Source of the DNA: Pseudo-nitzschia pungens | Lineage: Eukaryota > Bacillariophyta > Bacillariophyceae > Bacillariales > Bacillariaceae | Direction: 5' to 3' | DNA: 64,000 nt | Assembly: GCA_037355855.1 (NCBI GenBank) | Contig: CM074761.1 | Location: forward strand, 2,251,346-2,315,345 | In this document: positions 42,232 through 53,773 of the stretch, one piece after another | Layout of the letters: each line of letters starts with the position of its first letter | How positions within the stretch are numbered: the stretch's first letter is position 1 | Program-made: the position numbers and the translations under genes | Notes under the pieces: generated by a model | Database searches by the model: none | What the model saw: the letters and a program-made list of their open reading frames with translations, nothing else | Told to the model about the DNA's origin: nothing

Positions 42232-43953
42232 ATGACCGGTTCGTCTTACCAACAACGACGAAGAAGACGGCGACAGCGCAGCACTGCCTCCACTGTCGCC
42301 ACCGCGGCAGTTACGGCGGCGGTTGCGTACGGAACCTATCGCTTTTCGCAGTGGTACTGGAAAGAAGACGAATGTGAAGAAGGAAGGGAACATCCGCTAG
42401 AAGACGACCTGTCCTGTGATGAAACCGAACGCGAACACGAAACCAAACACGAACACGAAAGAAACCGCAACGCCAGCCGGGAGGCCCCCCAAACGGGGGG
42501 TGCGGCATCGCAACCCTCGACTCGGCCTTCGACCGGTGCCGTCCGGGATTCGTGGTGGTCCACCGCCGTGACCGGAGTTGCCGGTTGGTTAGCCGATGCG
42601 GCGCTCGCTGCCCATTCTCCGCCGGTTGGCAACCAGAGTCATTCCAACCCGCCGAGTGCTTCGTGTTCGGTTCGGGCTCGGCCTCGGCAGCGACCGACGC
42701 GGCGGCAGCGGTTGACGCGCTGCCGCTACCAAACGAGGGTGGCCTTTCAAAACTGCTTCCCGACCCTACGGCCCGCGATCGAACGACTCACCGATTCCTC
42801 GCGCCAGACCAAGGAACTCAAGGCCCTGCGGCGCCGGAAACAAACCCTGCACCAGGAACGGAACCAGCGGGAAGACGAATCGCCGGACCGGGACCACGGA
42901 GACGATTCTTCCGAAAGCACTTCTCCTCCTGCTCGTGATCCAAACGAGGACGAACGGGAGCTGAGACGATTGCAAAAACGGGAAGAGGAACTCTGGAGTG
43001 AGATTCTGATCGAAACCACCACGAGAATGATGGTATCGTCGTACGCGTGTGCCCTGCTCCTGTTGAGTTTGACGGTGCAGTTGCACTGGTTGGCCGCGGA
43101 GGCGGACCGTGAGTCGGTGTCGACCGACGAGCAGGAGCAGCAACAGCAACAGCAACAACGGGAAGAACAGGAGGAATTCTTGATGCGGAGCCATCGCTAC
43201 TTGCTCAAGGAGGGACTCTCGCTCTTGGTGGCAACGGTCCGGAGGTCCGTGGAAACGGTAGTATTCGACGACGACGACCACGACGATGATCACGATACCC
43301 ATGACAAGGGATCGGTATCGCGGGCCGCAAACACGAACCACGACGGGTGGTCCCCGGAAGAATCGGGATCGCAAGGTTGGTCGAATCCCTCGTGTCAATT
43401 CGTGACGCGCGAGGAAATCGAACACGTTTTGTACCGGCGCCTCCCGCGCCTTCTGGAGGACGTCGGCGGCGGCCGTGGTGGTGGTCGCCGCAACCGCCAC
43501 CGCCGTCGCAACTGGATTCGGTTCATCCTGCCCGACGATGAAGAATTCGATCCGATCTGGGACATTTGCAGGAGTCCCGTGTGGGAAGATGCACAGGAGC
43601 AGGTGCTGGGTTGCCTGTGGCACGACGTGCTCCGTGACGGTGGGGCGAACCGCAGCAGCAGCATTCGACTAGAACTAGCAGGCGATGGTGGCTGGGGCGG
43701 GGTCTTTGAGACGGAGGAAGCGATCGATGGCGGAGATTTTCCCGGCGACGACCGAGAGGAACAAACGCAGCGCCGACCACTGGTGAAGGTCATGGCACGG
43801 TTCAAAAAGGCAACCTCGGCTGTCTTTGATGGCTGCGGCGTCGAAACCGCAGAGGACAACCCTGCCAGCAGGCTAAGTGACAAAAGATCCATCATCGGAA
43901 GATTGCAACAATTGCCGACAGTTTTGGAATTAGGAGACATTACCTTGCAATAG
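42232..43953 (+). CDS. PEX3: Peroxin-3 (PEX3)
   Basis: PEX3 is the peroxisomal membrane anchor for the PEX19 receptor and is needed to insert membrane proteins. The protein has 573 residues from the first in-frame ATG at 42232. A basic stretch (QQRRRRRRQR) precedes the membrane segment STASTVATAAVTAAVAYGTY, giving peroxisomal targeting. Conserved helices follow: VAFQNCFPTLRPAIERL, RLQKREEELWSEILIETTTR, MMVSSYACALLLLSLTVQLH, FLMRSHRYLLKEGLSLLVAT and the late block FDPIWDICRSPVWEDAQEQV. The protein is longer than usual (about 370-450) because of low-complexity inserts: Glu/His near residue 70, Gln near 305, Asp/His near 350 and Arg/Gly near 410. No intron is needed. Its start is divergent from the site-2 protease across the satellite. 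Confidence 0.88.
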   Translation: MTGSSYQQRRRRRRQRSTASTVATAAVTAAVAYGTYRFSQWYWKEDECEEGREHPLEDDLSCDETEREHETKHEHERNRNASREAPQTGGAASQPSTRPSTGAVRDSWWSTAVTGVAGWLADAALAAHSPPVGNQSHSNPPSASCSVRARPRQRPTRRQRLTRCRYQTRVAFQNCFPTLRPAIERLTDSSRQTKELKALRRRKQTLHQERNQREDESPDRDHGDDSSESTSPPARDPNEDERELRRLQKREEELWSEILIETTTRMMVSSYACALLLLSLTVQLHWLAAEADRESVSTDEQEQQQQQQQREEQEEFLMRSHRYLLKEGLSLLVATVRRSVETVVFDDDDHDDDHDTHDKGSVSRAANTNHDGWSPEESGSQGWSNPSCQFVTREEIEHVLYRRLPRLLEDVGGGRGGGRRNRHRRRNWIRFILPDDEEFDPIWDICRSPVWEDAQEQVLGCLWHDVLRDGGANRSSSIRLELAGDGGWGGVFETEEAIDGGDFPGDDREEQTQRRPLVKVMARFKKATSAVFDGCGVETAEDNPASRLSDKRSIIGRLQQLPTVLELGDITLQ

Positions 43954-46025
43954 AAAGAAAAACCATTGAACTTTCAGAACGAACTCGATTTTTTCTCGGA
44001 GGCCAAGTATTTCGTTGAATGGATAGCTTTGAACAGACAGCAAAATTGTTGTAGTGGAACTCATTCTTCTATTATTATATCGCACATATGGTTTTCTTTT
44101 TAAAGGGAAATTTTGGGATGAAGAGAAAAAGAAAAATGCATTAATATTCAGCTTTAAATGTTCATCAAGATAAGTGCTCTTTTGTTGACTGTTCACTTTT
44201 CACTTCGGACTCAAAAGCGCCATATTCGGTGCTAAAATCTTTCTGGAGTCCTTAGAAGAACAATCTTGACAGCGTTTTGAGAGTTCACTGTACTTAAATC
44301 GGGTAACTTAACTGAGAAGTATTTGCCCGTCGGCAATATGAGATAGGTCCTAGAGTGGATAGCAATAACAATAGTAGCACATGAAGTCTTGACAAACGAT
44401 GAGACTACAGCATACGCCCATTAATACTACTGCAACCAATGATAAAATAAATGCCACTCTGTCTCTTATAGTCAGCGGCGAAATACTTAGAAGTTTGTCA
44501 GACCTAGGTCTCGCGGCTCGTTTCCCATAACCCAAAGTGATACAAACACGATCGGTGTCAGGACACTAAAAGGAGCCTGGAAGAAATCCGAACGCCTCAT
44601 GAGCGACGATATTATGCGATTGACGTAAAACAACGCGAAACCCAGTCGGCTGATCACCACTGGCATCTTCTTGGATGTAAAAGAACCATCGGTTGGAAGC
44701 AAAGCGGAGTCAAGGGACGCAGGAGACCGACATCGTGGTCTTTCTGTTGCAAGTGGGGACTTGCCCTCCTATTTACTAGCAATCAACCGTTACTCTACGA
44801 TAGACCCAATCTAGAGTCTACGACACTGAGCACGGGGGTGGCTCCACCAAGTCTTAGCCTTGGGCAGGGGGGGAGAGTTGAACAAGCTGCGAACCGGAGC
44901 TCGAAGAGATCTCTCTGAAAGGACCCTCGAGGAAATGCACCGGAGGAATGCGTCCGGCAGCAGCACAGCGATTTTCGCAGTTGAAATCGTCGCGAAGCAA
45001 TCCAAAATTGTGCGAGTGGGTTGTAGCCAGAGGAAGGACCTTAAATAAAAACACTCAGAATCAACCACGAAGTCAATCAGAGGGAGGTTCTGAATGATTA
45101 GGTGATTGGTTTGTTTTCCGCGACTGTATCTCTGAAAGCCCTTCCCTCGCAATCAAAGACTCCAGTACCACCAGTGAGTTGACGGTACGGCAACAGCTGG
45201 CTGATTCATTTCGATTGCCATTCTTTCGGTACGAGTGTATTAGAAAACTGACTCTTGCGAGGATCGCAATCTGAATTGGACAGAAAATGTCCTCGTAGTG
45301 ATCCGAGGAACACATTGGTTCCAGCGCCACAACGACCGAAGGGCCTGTAAGTTTGATGGATCGAGACTGGAGATTCCAAGTACACGTACTGCAATAATAT
45401 TTTAAGGATTGCAATAGTATTTGAAGAAGTTTGCCTGAAACTGTCAGTATACTTAACAAACTGCCCACCTTTGCTCGAGGCAAAACAGAAGGCGACGTCC
45501 TCGGAAGGAACTCCGACATAGAAGAAAATCGGAGGAGGACAACCCCGATGAAATGGCCTCCCCACAAAATTGTATGCACGCTTCCTTCATCAAATAGCAT
45601 AGAACTTTCTGTTCGATCGTCTTATGGAATAGCAAAAGGCTTTGTTCGATGTAACGAAAAGCGGGGACGATGGATCGATGTATCCCTGTGGATGGATCGA
45701 TACATTTCTGTCCTTGCAGCGGAAACAGCTGTAGCAGCAACAAGCGGACAGCGTCAATCCCTGACAGAGCAGAAGTCTCCATTAGGTAGAAACAATTGAG
45801 TCGAAGCAAGGAGACGAATACAAGATGGACACGCGAAGCGATCGAACCCGAGGTCTTGGAATTGTAAACTAGCATGCAGCAATTATTTCGAAGCCAGGAA
45901 TACATCGAATCGATTGCATCTTTGGATAACACAGGATACAGCGTGGTAGATATCAGAATAAAGGATACGAAATATGATTTGAGGATACGGTATGAAGTAG
46001 CATTAGCATTGAATCACGAATGAAG

Positions 46026-46110
46026 GCTAGTAGGCTAAGGCACGCATGCCTAATACACAGAGAAACTGTATAACTGAGCAGTATCTCCTATGCCACGATT
46101 GTGGCTAACG
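46026..46110 (+). repeat. Degenerate 80-90-bp repeat unit, copy A
   Basis: GCTAAGGCAC..TGCCTA, then CACA..AACTGTAT..ACT and CAGTATCTCC. Related copies are at about 47,530-47,612, 47,640-47,710 and 47,812-47,885. Confidence 0.5.
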
Positions 46111-47529
46111 CTGCGGTATCCAGCAAAAGAGCAGCGCGTCAGTAACACATATTGGATTGCAGAAAGCAATCGAACCGAAAGGGCGGAGATGTGCTGGATT
46201 GCAGAGAGCAATCACCAACCAGAGCTTGAGTATTGCGAATATGGAATTATGAGGACTAGAGAATAGCTGTCATTACGGGAGGTCGCAAACGGGCCTCGGA
46301 CGAAAGTCATTCCTTTGATAGCCAGCGCCGGTACAAGTATTCATCGCTTTAGACAGCGGGGACGAATGGCGAATTCTTCTCTTCACGATGAATACTGGCA
46401 GCACAAACCAGAGCAGGAAAAGCGCTCCTGCCATGAGGACCCGACCAACAAAATAAAGACCATTCCATGAGCACCCTGTTGTATAGGAAGATGTGATTAC
46501 GGGATTAATAAATTCAATGACCAAGGACCACTGCGCACTGGATTGAAATAGTCATCGCTCTGCAGATCGGAGCAACAAACGATTCCGAAGGAAATAGACA
46601 AACACAAAAATTCAAGCAGTCATAGCTCAGAGCGTTCGAGTGTTCTGAGGAAGCGCCATGCAGACCAAGCATTCGTCGTATTTGCATTGATCCTGTCTTG
46701 ACGACGAATGCCACCAAACGGTGAACACTCCAAGATGGGTGCTCAGCGCCGCAGTAACGTTGTAAGGAGCTGGAGTATAACAAGGTCACAAACAATCCGA
46801 AGTTCAGGAAGGGCGGATTTAGACCTATTCGCACACGTCGCACAGAGAGGAAATGATCCATCCTATTTCCCCTTCCCAGAAACCCACTCAGCAAAAGATG
46901 GAGACGTGTCATTATGCCATTGGGCCACTAGAGACGTACAATGGAATCCAAAGAGCTCCAAAATCCAGCAAGCTGAAAAGGATAAATATTGATCGATTCC
47001 ATCCCTGTGATCCAGATCCCAAATAATTTGTATCCAGTGTGCAACATCAGCGACAACAGGGTATTGATCACACGCCGGCGAGCAACGCGTATACAGCAAG
47101 GCCCGAACCCGGACCACTCGACACGACGTTCGACCCCTGACTATGCACGGGGTGAGACAGTTGAGCTCACCCCTAAGGCGATTCATTCACGACTCGTGGG
47201 GACAAAGATAGCGAGGATATGAATCCGAGTCTCACAATCGATGCCTCATAACAGGGACGTGCCCTGAGACACTCAACCATATTTGCGAATGTCGTAATGT
47301 TGCAATCAGCATAAAGTTCACAGACGACATACAGTACAAGCAGTTCTATTAATGCTTTGAAGATTGGCGCATGAAGCTACAAGCAATTTTGCCAGGGACG
47401 AAAGCGCTCCTATGTATGGAAAAGAAGTAAGTGAATGCGCTGGCGCCATGAAAAAAAGCCGACAGGGACTCGCACTGTTCCGACGTCGCTTGTTTCGAGG
47501 ACAACAGCATAACAAACAGACGGGATGTC

Positions 47530-47885
47530 ACGCTAAGTTATGTATACCTGGTACACGAATGGACTTTGTGACCTAACGACATCCTCAAATGCTACGAATG
47601 TAGCTAATACAGGAACACATAAAGTCAAAGCTGTTTCGGAAGCTAGGCTAAGGCACTTCTGCCTAGTGCACAAGCAACTGTATGAACTAGTAGTCTCTCC
47701 GATACTAGGACTATATCTAAAACAATGGAAGCGTAAAAGAGTCGTGCGAAGCAAGTGGATTACCTTGAACCATGTACTAGCATCAAATTTGGCACACGAC
47801 AGCTAGTTATAAGGCGCGTATGTCAAGTACAAAATTGAACTGTGCGACCTAGCAGTATCGCGAATGCTTGAACGTTGCTGAGACG
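47530..47885 (+). repeat. Three further degenerate copies of the 80-90-bp unit
   Basis: The copy at 47,640-47,710 is clearest: GCTAAGGCACTTCTGCCTAG, CAACTGTATGAACTAGTAGT. Copies at about 47,530 (GACCTAACGACATCC, AATGCTACGAATG) and 47,812 (AACTGTGCGACCTAGCAGTA, GAATGCTTGAACG) share the order of the same short blocks. Divergence is high and the origin unknown. Confidence 0.45.
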
Positions 47886-49227
47886 AAGGGAGCAGCGTTC
47901 GAGTTGGATCTTCGATCAGTAATGATTGAGCCCAGCACCAAGAATCATAAGCAAAATGCTACTACGACAAGCAGACTCTACAGAGTTCCACTGAGACGCC
48001 GAGCACTGTTTTCAATGCTAGCGAGTCAATGAAGCATCGATGTCAGGCGACAAACACCAATGACAGCGCGTCCTATAGTGACAAGTGACCCCACGAAGAT
48101 AAATGGAATAGTAATTATGATCCGGGAACAGCTTGCTCATGAAAATTTCCAATGAGTGACATGAGCTGTATGGACAGTAAACAGCTGAATCGATTTCAAT
48201 ACAAGGCAACAGCTGAATCGATAACTCAATCAATTTACGGACCTATGCGGTCCAAGTGAACGAAAGAATATTTTCCTAATGATCTTACGATGTGTGTAGA
48301 TTTTGGGCATAATGAGGACGAAACATCATTGGTGTCGGGCAGAAATCTCTCCCTTTACCCGGTTCTTTGATGTGTGATGTATGGATGTACTATGAAAGCT
48401 GTAATATTTGGGGCACTTTGTTCTCTGACAGGCGGCAAGGATACAAACGGCGATCCATACTACGATCCATTCAAGTACGAAGAACCCTTTCATCATGAAC
48501 AGCAACTCGATCTGAAGATCGTGTTTACTATAGTTTCTCCTTCGGACACGAACTGTTTAGAGAGAGTTCTTCGGATTGGTATCTTGTTGTACTATGAAAT
48601 AATAACATTAGTGTGAATTCTACATGAAGCGCTGTTCGCGAGATTCGAGTACTGGCATGGCTCACGGGGACTATGGACATGTGACACGATCTTATGTGTC
48701 AGGGTGATGCCAAATCAGCACTCCTCCAAAGCCTGCAGAACCATTCGATTCATGCCCGGCACGATTACTACTACTGGCAATACTACTAGTACTACGAGGA
48801 CATCTCTAACAACTTAACTCTTTGGGAAGTAATTTACAATAATAATAATATACTTATTTAAGTAGGAAAATCCACCGAAGGTGGTTAAAAGCTACTCAGT
48901 CTGTAACCAGACTTTATCGTCGCCTCAATCGAAGAGAGGTTAGGCCCCAAGTTGTAGAACGACGCGCCGCCTCAACCATGGGGAATAGGCCCCAGGTTGT
49001 AAAGACGGCTATTTTGCAAACGAACCTTGGTAAGAAACAGGAAAAAAATGAACCAGTCCAGAGCACAACAGACACAGCTGTTGCAAAGCGTACAGGAGAC
49101 GGGGTAACAAGAACGTGAAAGGGAAAACACAAGCAAAACTGTCCCTGGTCGCTGCATGCTGTATTGCAGCATCAGTAATGCGAGTGCCCCAAACACATTC
49201 CTTACCACTGTATGGTACATATAGTAC

Positions 49228-49366
49228 GGAGCCTACTACCAAATTCGTAACAGCTGTCCTTCTGTTCGAACTTCGTAGTAGGAAACACGTAGAGGAAACA
49301 CGTAGAGGCGGTGGAGCCTACTACCAAATTCAAATTCGTAACAGCTGGCCTTCTGTTCGAACTTGA
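49228..49366 (+). repeat. Direct repeat of about 46-54 bp
   Basis: GGAGCCTACTACCAAATTCG to CTTCTGTTCGAACTT occurs at 49,228-49,273 and again, with an AAATTC gain, at 49,313-49,366. Between them AACACGTAGAGG is repeated twice. Confidence 0.8.
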
Positions 49367-49384
49367 ACTTGCTCTCCTGTAGTA

Positions 49385-50215
49385 GCTTGGAAACAGGGGC
49401 TCTAAGTGATAACACTTATGGACCATCAGGGCTGTAGGCTTGAAAACAGGTCTCTGCTGTACTGTGAACTGGAGGGGTATATAATGGTGGTGAAGCGTTA
49501 AGTAACATGTACTTAGCAGCTGTGGGGCTTGGGTCATAAAAACAGTAGGTCCATTATCGAAAACAGTTATGGACTATCAGGGCAGTAGACTTGAAAACAG
49601 ATGACAGTTGAAGTGTGCATCTGAGAGGGTTATGTAGGTAGGAGAGCCTTAAGCAAGCTGTACTTAGCGGCTTTGGGGCTTGGGTCAGGAAACAGTAGGA
49701 CCTTAAATGAGAACACTTATGGTCCAGCAGGGCAGTAGTCTTGAAAACAGATGACAGTTGAAGAATGCATCTGAGAGGTATATGTAGGTAGGAGAGCCTT
49801 AAGCGAGCTGTACTTAGCGGCTTTGGGGCTTGGGTAAGGAAACAGTAGGACCATAAGCGAAAACACTTATGGTCCAGCAGGGCAGTAGACTTGGAAACAG
49901 ATGACATTTATACTGTACACCTGAGAGGGTTATGTAGGTGGTGGAGCCTTAAGCAAACTGTACTTAGTGGCTTTGGGGCTTGGGTCAGGAAACAGTAGGA
50001 CCATAAGCGAAAACACTTAGGGTCCATCAGGGCAGTAGACTTGGAAACAGATGACATTTATACAGTACATCTGGGAGGTATATGTAGGTAGTCGAGCCCT
50101 AAGCGAGCTGTACTTAGCGGCTTTGGGGCTTGGGTCAAGAAACAGTAGGACCATAAGTGAAAAACACTTAGGGTCCAGCAGGGCAATGGACTTGAAAACA
50201 GATGACAGAATTTCT
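49385..50215. repeat. 150-bp tandem repeat
   Basis: Five to six units with period 149-151 bp. The marker GG(T/A)C(C/T)A(T/G)CAGGGCAGTAG recurs near 49,420, 49,572, 49,721, 49,871, 50,021 and 50,172. Other fixed blocks are GGAAACAGTAGGACC, GAAAACACTTA and GTACTTAGCGGCTTTGGGGC. A degenerate continuation reaches about 50,410. Because 150 is a multiple of three, three inner units stay open on the minus strand (49,554-49,907), encoding a 50-residue peptide repeat. Confidence 0.88.
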
Positions 50216-50410
50216 TTTTAGAAAAAAAGATTCCTACAGTGGAAGGGGCTGTTCGTGAACTTCGACTTGAAAAGACTTAAGAGGACTCAGCAAGGAACTT
50301 CGAAGAATGTAGAACATTAAGTGAGAATCACTTAAGCAGCTTGGAAACAGTGTAGAACATTAAGTATAAGATATACTTAGGGGCCTTGGAATGGAGCTGG
50401 GAAACAGATC

Positions 50411-51283
50411 GAAGCAATAGACATGTACCTGTCGTAGGGTGTTGTCGGTTTTGCTGTACGGTAGAATCTGTACTGGAATTGCTGTAGAAAATTATGTGTC
50501 GGTTTTGTTTTGGTGCTGTTGCTGCTGCTCGATCGATCGGCGAGTGGTGAATTGGCAACCAAATCAACCAAAAGAAGCAGACAGCAACTGAACCGATAGC
50601 AGAAACGAAGAGCGCAGGTCTTGGTTAATACATGTAGGTCCTGGGGTTGTGATTGGGGGTGTAAAAGGGAGCGAGATATCGCATGGTAAAGTTGTGTAGA
50701 AATCTACGTATTTTTAGTACTGGAACATCGGAACGTCGGACAAAATGCGCTTCGCGCAAATTGTCTTTGGGAAGTAATTTACAACATCTTAGTGTATACA
50801 ATAGCGCCCGCAAAGTGGGTTGGTTGCCTTCCTGCTTGTCAGCACTCCCTGTGCTACTGATGTTATTGTTATCCATTCGTTCTCTACTTTTGTTACTGTA
50901 TTAGTACTATTATTTGTGCTTGTTGTTGTGTCGCAACCGCACTAGTGGTAAAAACCTTCCGTATCTTCGGAAAAATTGAACAAAAAATCCATTCCGCACT
51001 GAGCATCCCCGGATTCATTCCGAGCCAAAACATCTTCGCGGATTCATTCCGGGCCAAAACATCTTCGGTTTTCAAACGAACCGTTTACCAAACGTTGTCA
51101 CAACCGTGAGAACAAAAGCAAACAACGATACATGGCAGTCCCAGGCGATCTTGACAGGCAAACAAAGTTTACGAGCTAACCTCTGAAACAGAGGCAAGCA
51201 AACGAACCCATTTCGTTCCTTCCATTTCATTCGTATCCGGTCGTCCAAAAAACCGCCAATCGCCAGATTCTACGGTAGCAGCC
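50411..51283. other. Intergenic region before the ceramidase gene
   Basis: No gene seen. It contains the 29-bp direct repeat at 51,011-51,068. Confidence 0.4.
51011..51068 (+). repeat. 29-bp tandem duplication
   Basis: Two adjacent copies of GGATTCATTCCGRGCCAAAA followed by CATCTTCG. Confidence 0.9.
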
Positions 51284-52219
51284 ATGCAATCCGAGGACTA
51301 CTTCCTTAATAGCAGCTCCGGCGGGCAGACCGGGGGATATTGGGAACCCCACTCGAGCTCGATCGATTTCTGCGAAACAAACTATCTCTTTTCGCCCCAC
51401 ATCGTTGAACCGCACAACGTGTTGAGTAGCCTCTGGGGTCTGAGTCTATTTGGCGTGATTGGGATGCACTGGGGAAATCCAACGGGTGAGCTGCGATTCA
51501 AGGTTGCGTACGGGGTGCTAGTGTTGATCGGGATCGGATCGGCCGCCCTTCACGGGACGCTGCATTGGTTGTTCCAATCTGCCGACGAGCTTCCAATGAT
51601 TTATTTGGTGATAGCAGGGCTCTACTGTTGCCTGGAGAACGACACGACATCCAGAAAACGAGTGAACTATCCATGGCTGCCCCATGTGTTGGTCGCACTC
51701 GGCATCTCGAACACGCTCGTCTACTTTCGCTTTCAAAAGATCTACATTGTGTTTCTCCTTACCTTCGTGTCAATGATCCTGGCCGTGTTGGTTCTCCACG
51801 TCAGGATTGCTATGAAACAACGAAGGATATTGCACGAGTCATCGGAACTGGAAAAGAGCAACACTACCGGCAACAGTTCAACCCAAATGCTTCGGAACAA
51901 TGCCCGGGTAGCCTTGCGATTTTATTGCTGGCACTACGTGGTTTTCGTGGGAATAGCGGCTCCCATTTGGGCCCTGGATCAGTTGTGGTGCGAACAGCTT
52001 CAGCCCGCATACGACTCCCTGCCCTTTTTTCTGCGTGGCTGCACGTTTCACGTCGTTTGGCATGCCACGGCAGGATTTGGTGCTCATACAATCTTGCAAT
52101 TTCTAGTGGCATGCCGGATGAGTGTTTTGGGAGTACCCTGTCGGATTCGGAGGATCTGTGGTCTCGTTCCGATAGTGGCACCAGCGGGACGACACAAGCT
52201 AGATGCAAAAGAATTGTGA
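51284..52219 (+). CDS. Alkaline ceramidase (ACER/YPC1 family)
   Basis: The enzyme hydrolyses ceramide to sphingosine and fatty acid in the ER or Golgi membrane. This 311-residue single-exon protein opens with GYWEPHSSSIDFCETNYLFS, the family hallmark (GYWGPxTSxxDWCExNY). Seven membrane helices follow. IGIGSAALHGTLHW and SADELPMIYLVIAG supply the first zinc His and the Asp/Glu site, and FHVVWHATAGFGAH near residue 265-280 supplies the last two His. ATG 51284 gives the standard short N-terminus. The C-terminal 30 residues after CRMSVLG are Arg-rich and could be an ER-retention or cytosolic tail. The length matches yeast and human members. The key residues seem intact. Confidence 0.9.
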   Translation: MQSEDYFLNSSSGGQTGGYWEPHSSSIDFCETNYLFSPHIVEPHNVLSSLWGLSLFGVIGMHWGNPTGELRFKVAYGVLVLIGIGSAALHGTLHWLFQSADELPMIYLVIAGLYCCLENDTTSRKRVNYPWLPHVLVALGISNTLVYFRFQKIYIVFLLTFVSMILAVLVLHVRIAMKQRRILHESSELEKSNTTGNSSTQMLRNNARVALRFYCWHYVVFVGIAAPIWALDQLWCEQLQPAYDSLPFFLRGCTFHVVWHATAGFGAHTILQFLVACRMSVLGVPCRIRRICGLVPIVAPAGRHKLDAKEL

Positions 52220-53773
52220 CGACAAATGCAATTTGCGTCCCATCATACTTTGCTATGCCTAGACCAGGAAAAGACGAGGCACTAAGAATGGCATTCAATT
52301 TTGCACGTTGTAAATGTGTCCGATAACAATGTCAGATAAGAAAAATGGAAAAAGGACTACAAAAACTCCGACAACTCTTGCCGTTGAGTACGTGCAGATA
52401 GTCTTCTTAGCCGTGATTTTTGACTCTAATCCATCCCTGGAAAAGAGCGTTGATGACAGGCGCAACAGAAGGAATAGAACAGAATGCACTTAATCGTGCG
52501 CTGTCGCGGTGAGGGGTCGTTCCGCTTGTCACTCCTACCCAACCCCAATCGAAACATGGTACTCCTCGTACAGCTTGCCCCATTCAACAAGGAGTTACAG
52601 CGAGCATGGATGTTATACAAAATACGAAATTCCAAAGTGCAGAGATGAGGATGATTCGTAATGTAGGAAGGCCCTGGAGATGGCAATTTCCTCATTGCAT
52701 ACTGGTATCATGAAGATTCCCAGTGCCACGTGCTTGCGGGTGCCAAACTCTGCAATTCTTAAATGAAGAAATACTAGAGTTCAGAGTCAGTGAAGACGTG
52801 ATGGTGTGACAAAAGCAGGCTTGATTGTGTGGTTGGGTCATTTGCAAAGTAAAACAAGTTCATGCTGTCAACCGGATGAAAAATGAAAAACGCAGCTACC
52901 ACGTCAATAGCAAAGAGGATAGCATCAATTCAATTGCAATGACAATAATGGCATTGGCTTTGACTTGGAATGTCAATAAGTGTATCGCTCACAGAGACAT
53001 GGGAGGATACCAGCAGCAACAAGGACAAAGGGCCAATAGCAGTAGGATCATGTTTCCATACTACTACTACTAGTAGTGAATTGTCAATCTTGAAGAGTAA
53101 AAGTTTGATCTTTCTCTTTTAAATATGCTGCCGATGACCACAGACTCAGGCTACTTGCAAAGAACCACGAAGAAGTGCCATGCCAGAAGTGCAATGAGAG
53201 AACTCTATTTTACGATTACCAATCAGTAGAGTTAGGGCTCAATTTCATGATGCTTTTCCTCGAAACAACGAAGAACGAGCCTTACCGTACATGTGACAAA
53301 TAAGGTTTAACCTTACGACACCTGTCTGTAAGTAATTTAGCCCATTTTAACTTTAACTAAAATTTTGAATTTCAAATCACCCGGCGCAATTCCCGATGAA
53401 GCGAAAAACGACAACGGTCGCTTGACAGATCACGCTGGACGGTGTCCAAATCATGGATGATTCTGGAACTCTGGAAGCAGGAACTGATGCGAATTATTTG
53501 TAGGAACCGTCTCCTTCCGTTTGACACACCAGAGCTTAATCGCCCGCTCACAGCAATGGCCACAATCTGGTATTGTGTTAAAAAAAAGGAATTGAAAATA
53601 CGTCAAAGGGAATCGGCTTGGATCAGAATAGCAGGCCTTCAATTACTAAGAACACAACTATTGTCGAGTGCAGAGCATTTATTTAGATCGATTCGAGTGT
53701 GACAATAAAAGTTACGGGTCAATCCATTCCTGGAAACTGCATATTCTATCCACGCAGCGCAATTCTTCCAAAG
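52220..53773. other. Intergenic region
   Basis: No gene seen in 1.55 kb. The words CTTACCGTACATG and AAGGTTTAACCTTACGAC lie at 53,281-53,320, about 450 bp before the coiled-coil gene. An upstream exon of that gene cannot be excluded. Confidence 0.4.

Larger units (their letters stand above)
43954..49227. other. Gene-poor region, mostly unrecognised sequence
   Basis: No convincing gene in 5.3 kb. Several hydrophobic open frames of 60-160 codons occur (for example 44,487-44,702 and 46,514-46,912 on the minus strand), but they overlap, lack family resemblance and show no splice links. The region holds degenerate repeats at 46.0 and 47.5-47.9 kb and may be old transposon DNA; no transposase or reverse transcriptase motif is recognisable. 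Confidence 0.45.

Noticed and set aside
44487..46912. Minus-strand membrane protein genes in the desert
   Set aside because: Hydrophobic frames overlap one another and cannot be spliced into a consistent product.
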